From positions 15,161 to 29,039 of the forward strand of contig HF989515.1 in the NCBI GenBank assembly GCA_000432175.1: a DNA stretch of 13,879 nt. Reading direction: 5' to 3'. Position 1 is the first letter of the stretch. Each line of letters opens with the position of its first letter. Made by a program: the position numbers and the translations under genes. Under the pieces are notes generated by a model. That model was not told the DNA's origin. It did not search any database and was given only the letters and a program-made list of their open reading frames with translations. Origin of the DNA: Eubacterium sp. CAG:786 (GTDB lineage Bacteria; Bacillota; Clostridia; Oscillospirales; Ruminococcaceae). Shown in pieces: positions 13,638 through 13,879 of the stretch.

Positions 13638-13879
13638 ATGAAAAAACGTTCTTTTATTGCGGCGCTCGCGGCAATGGTGATACTCACCGGCTGCTCGTCA
13701 AATTCCGGCTTGAAAAACGGCGCAGTTTCTCCTGCGGGTGGCGCTGAGAGCGCTTCTGCAGGGTATTCAGGAGGGGGCGCTGCTTCCGGCGATATGGCGT
13801 ATTATGGCACTGGCAGCACTTCTGCGGGGACTGGCACGGCTTCTTCTGCAGCACCGGCATGCGGCGACGGGAGCGCGGA
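13638..13879 (+). CDS. Predicted lipoprotein, N-terminal part
   Basis: Eighty codons are open up to the right edge. The start ATG at 13638 has AAAGGAG about 7 nt upstream. The signal peptide begins MKKRSFIAALAAM and ends in the lipobox LTGC (16-19), so Cys19 should be lipidated after cleavage. The mature N-terminus (20-80) is low-complexity, rich in Ala, Gly, Ser and Thr, with a DMAYYGTGS segment. This is typical of a flexible linker that holds a downstream domain away from the membrane. That domain is outside the window, so no function can be given. Proteins of this type in Clostridia often carry DUF4349-like or similar domains, but that is a guess. The promoter is not clear; the only upstream DNA is the palindromic element and about 70 bp beyond it. 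Confidence 0.85.
   Translation, partial: MKKRSFIAALAAMVILTGCSSNSGLKNGAVSPAGGAESASAGYSGGGAASGDMAYYGTGSTSAGTGTASSAAPACGDGSA

Noticed and set aside
13436..13687. 83-codon minus-strand frame
   Set aside because: It spans the palindromic element and runs antisense to the start of a convincing lipoprotein gene.

Overview
The window looks like chromosome of a Gram-positive anaerobe of the Bacillota, most likely a Clostridia member near Ruminococcus/Oscillospiraceae. This is inferred from the moderately GC-rich coding sequence with AT-rich intergenic DNA, strong GGAGG-type ribosome binding sites, LTGC lipobox lipoproteins, an HPr carrying both His15 and Ser46, and a yabB-rsmI gene pair. No rRNA, tRNA, CRISPR array, phage gene or complete insertion sequence was seen.

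Left part, minus strand (1-9670, transcribed right to left). The order of transcription is: a membrane protein with an N-terminal RING-like zinc module (9670-8735); a 64-residue zinc-ribbon protein (8664-8470); a polyprenyl-phosphate glycosyltransferase of family GT2 (8401-7400); two paralogous multi-membrane-span proteins that look like GT-C glycosyltransferases (7403-5490 and 5469-2674); a TrkH/KtrB potassium channel subunit (2672-1320); a 175-bp MITE-like inverted-repeat element (1121-1295); then a tRNA methyltransferase of the YabB/TrmN6 type (1024-314) overlapping a partial rsmI (321-1). The four genes from GT2 to TrkH overlap by 4 bp or lie 20 bp and 1 bp apart, so they are read as one operon. 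The likely logic is that GT2 charges undecaprenyl phosphate with a sugar, a flippase not present here turns the lipid over, and the GT-C proteins pass the sugar to an acceptor outside the membrane. The acceptor is unknown; a wall polymer, a lipid or a protein are all possible.

Right part, plus strand (about 10064-13879). ptsH (HPr) has a very good promoter, a leader of about 128 nt with a hairpin and a palindrome, and a terminator. It is followed by a predicted lipoprotein (10681-11415) with a strong intrinsic terminator. Next comes a membrane-anchored M23 peptidase with LysM and G5 domains (11632-13377), driven by an extended -10 promoter. A second predicted lipoprotein (13638 onward) runs off the window. 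A 196-bp palindromic element built of heptamer repeats (13374-13569) lies between the last two genes and begins inside the stop codon of the peptidase.

The 557-bp gap between the divergent RING gene and ptsH (9671-10227) holds one convincing promoter in each direction and no supported gene. The points most worth following are the glycosylation operon with its duplicated C-terminal beta modules and co-transcribed K+ channel, the prokaryotic RING-like membrane protein, and the two non-autonomous repeat elements.
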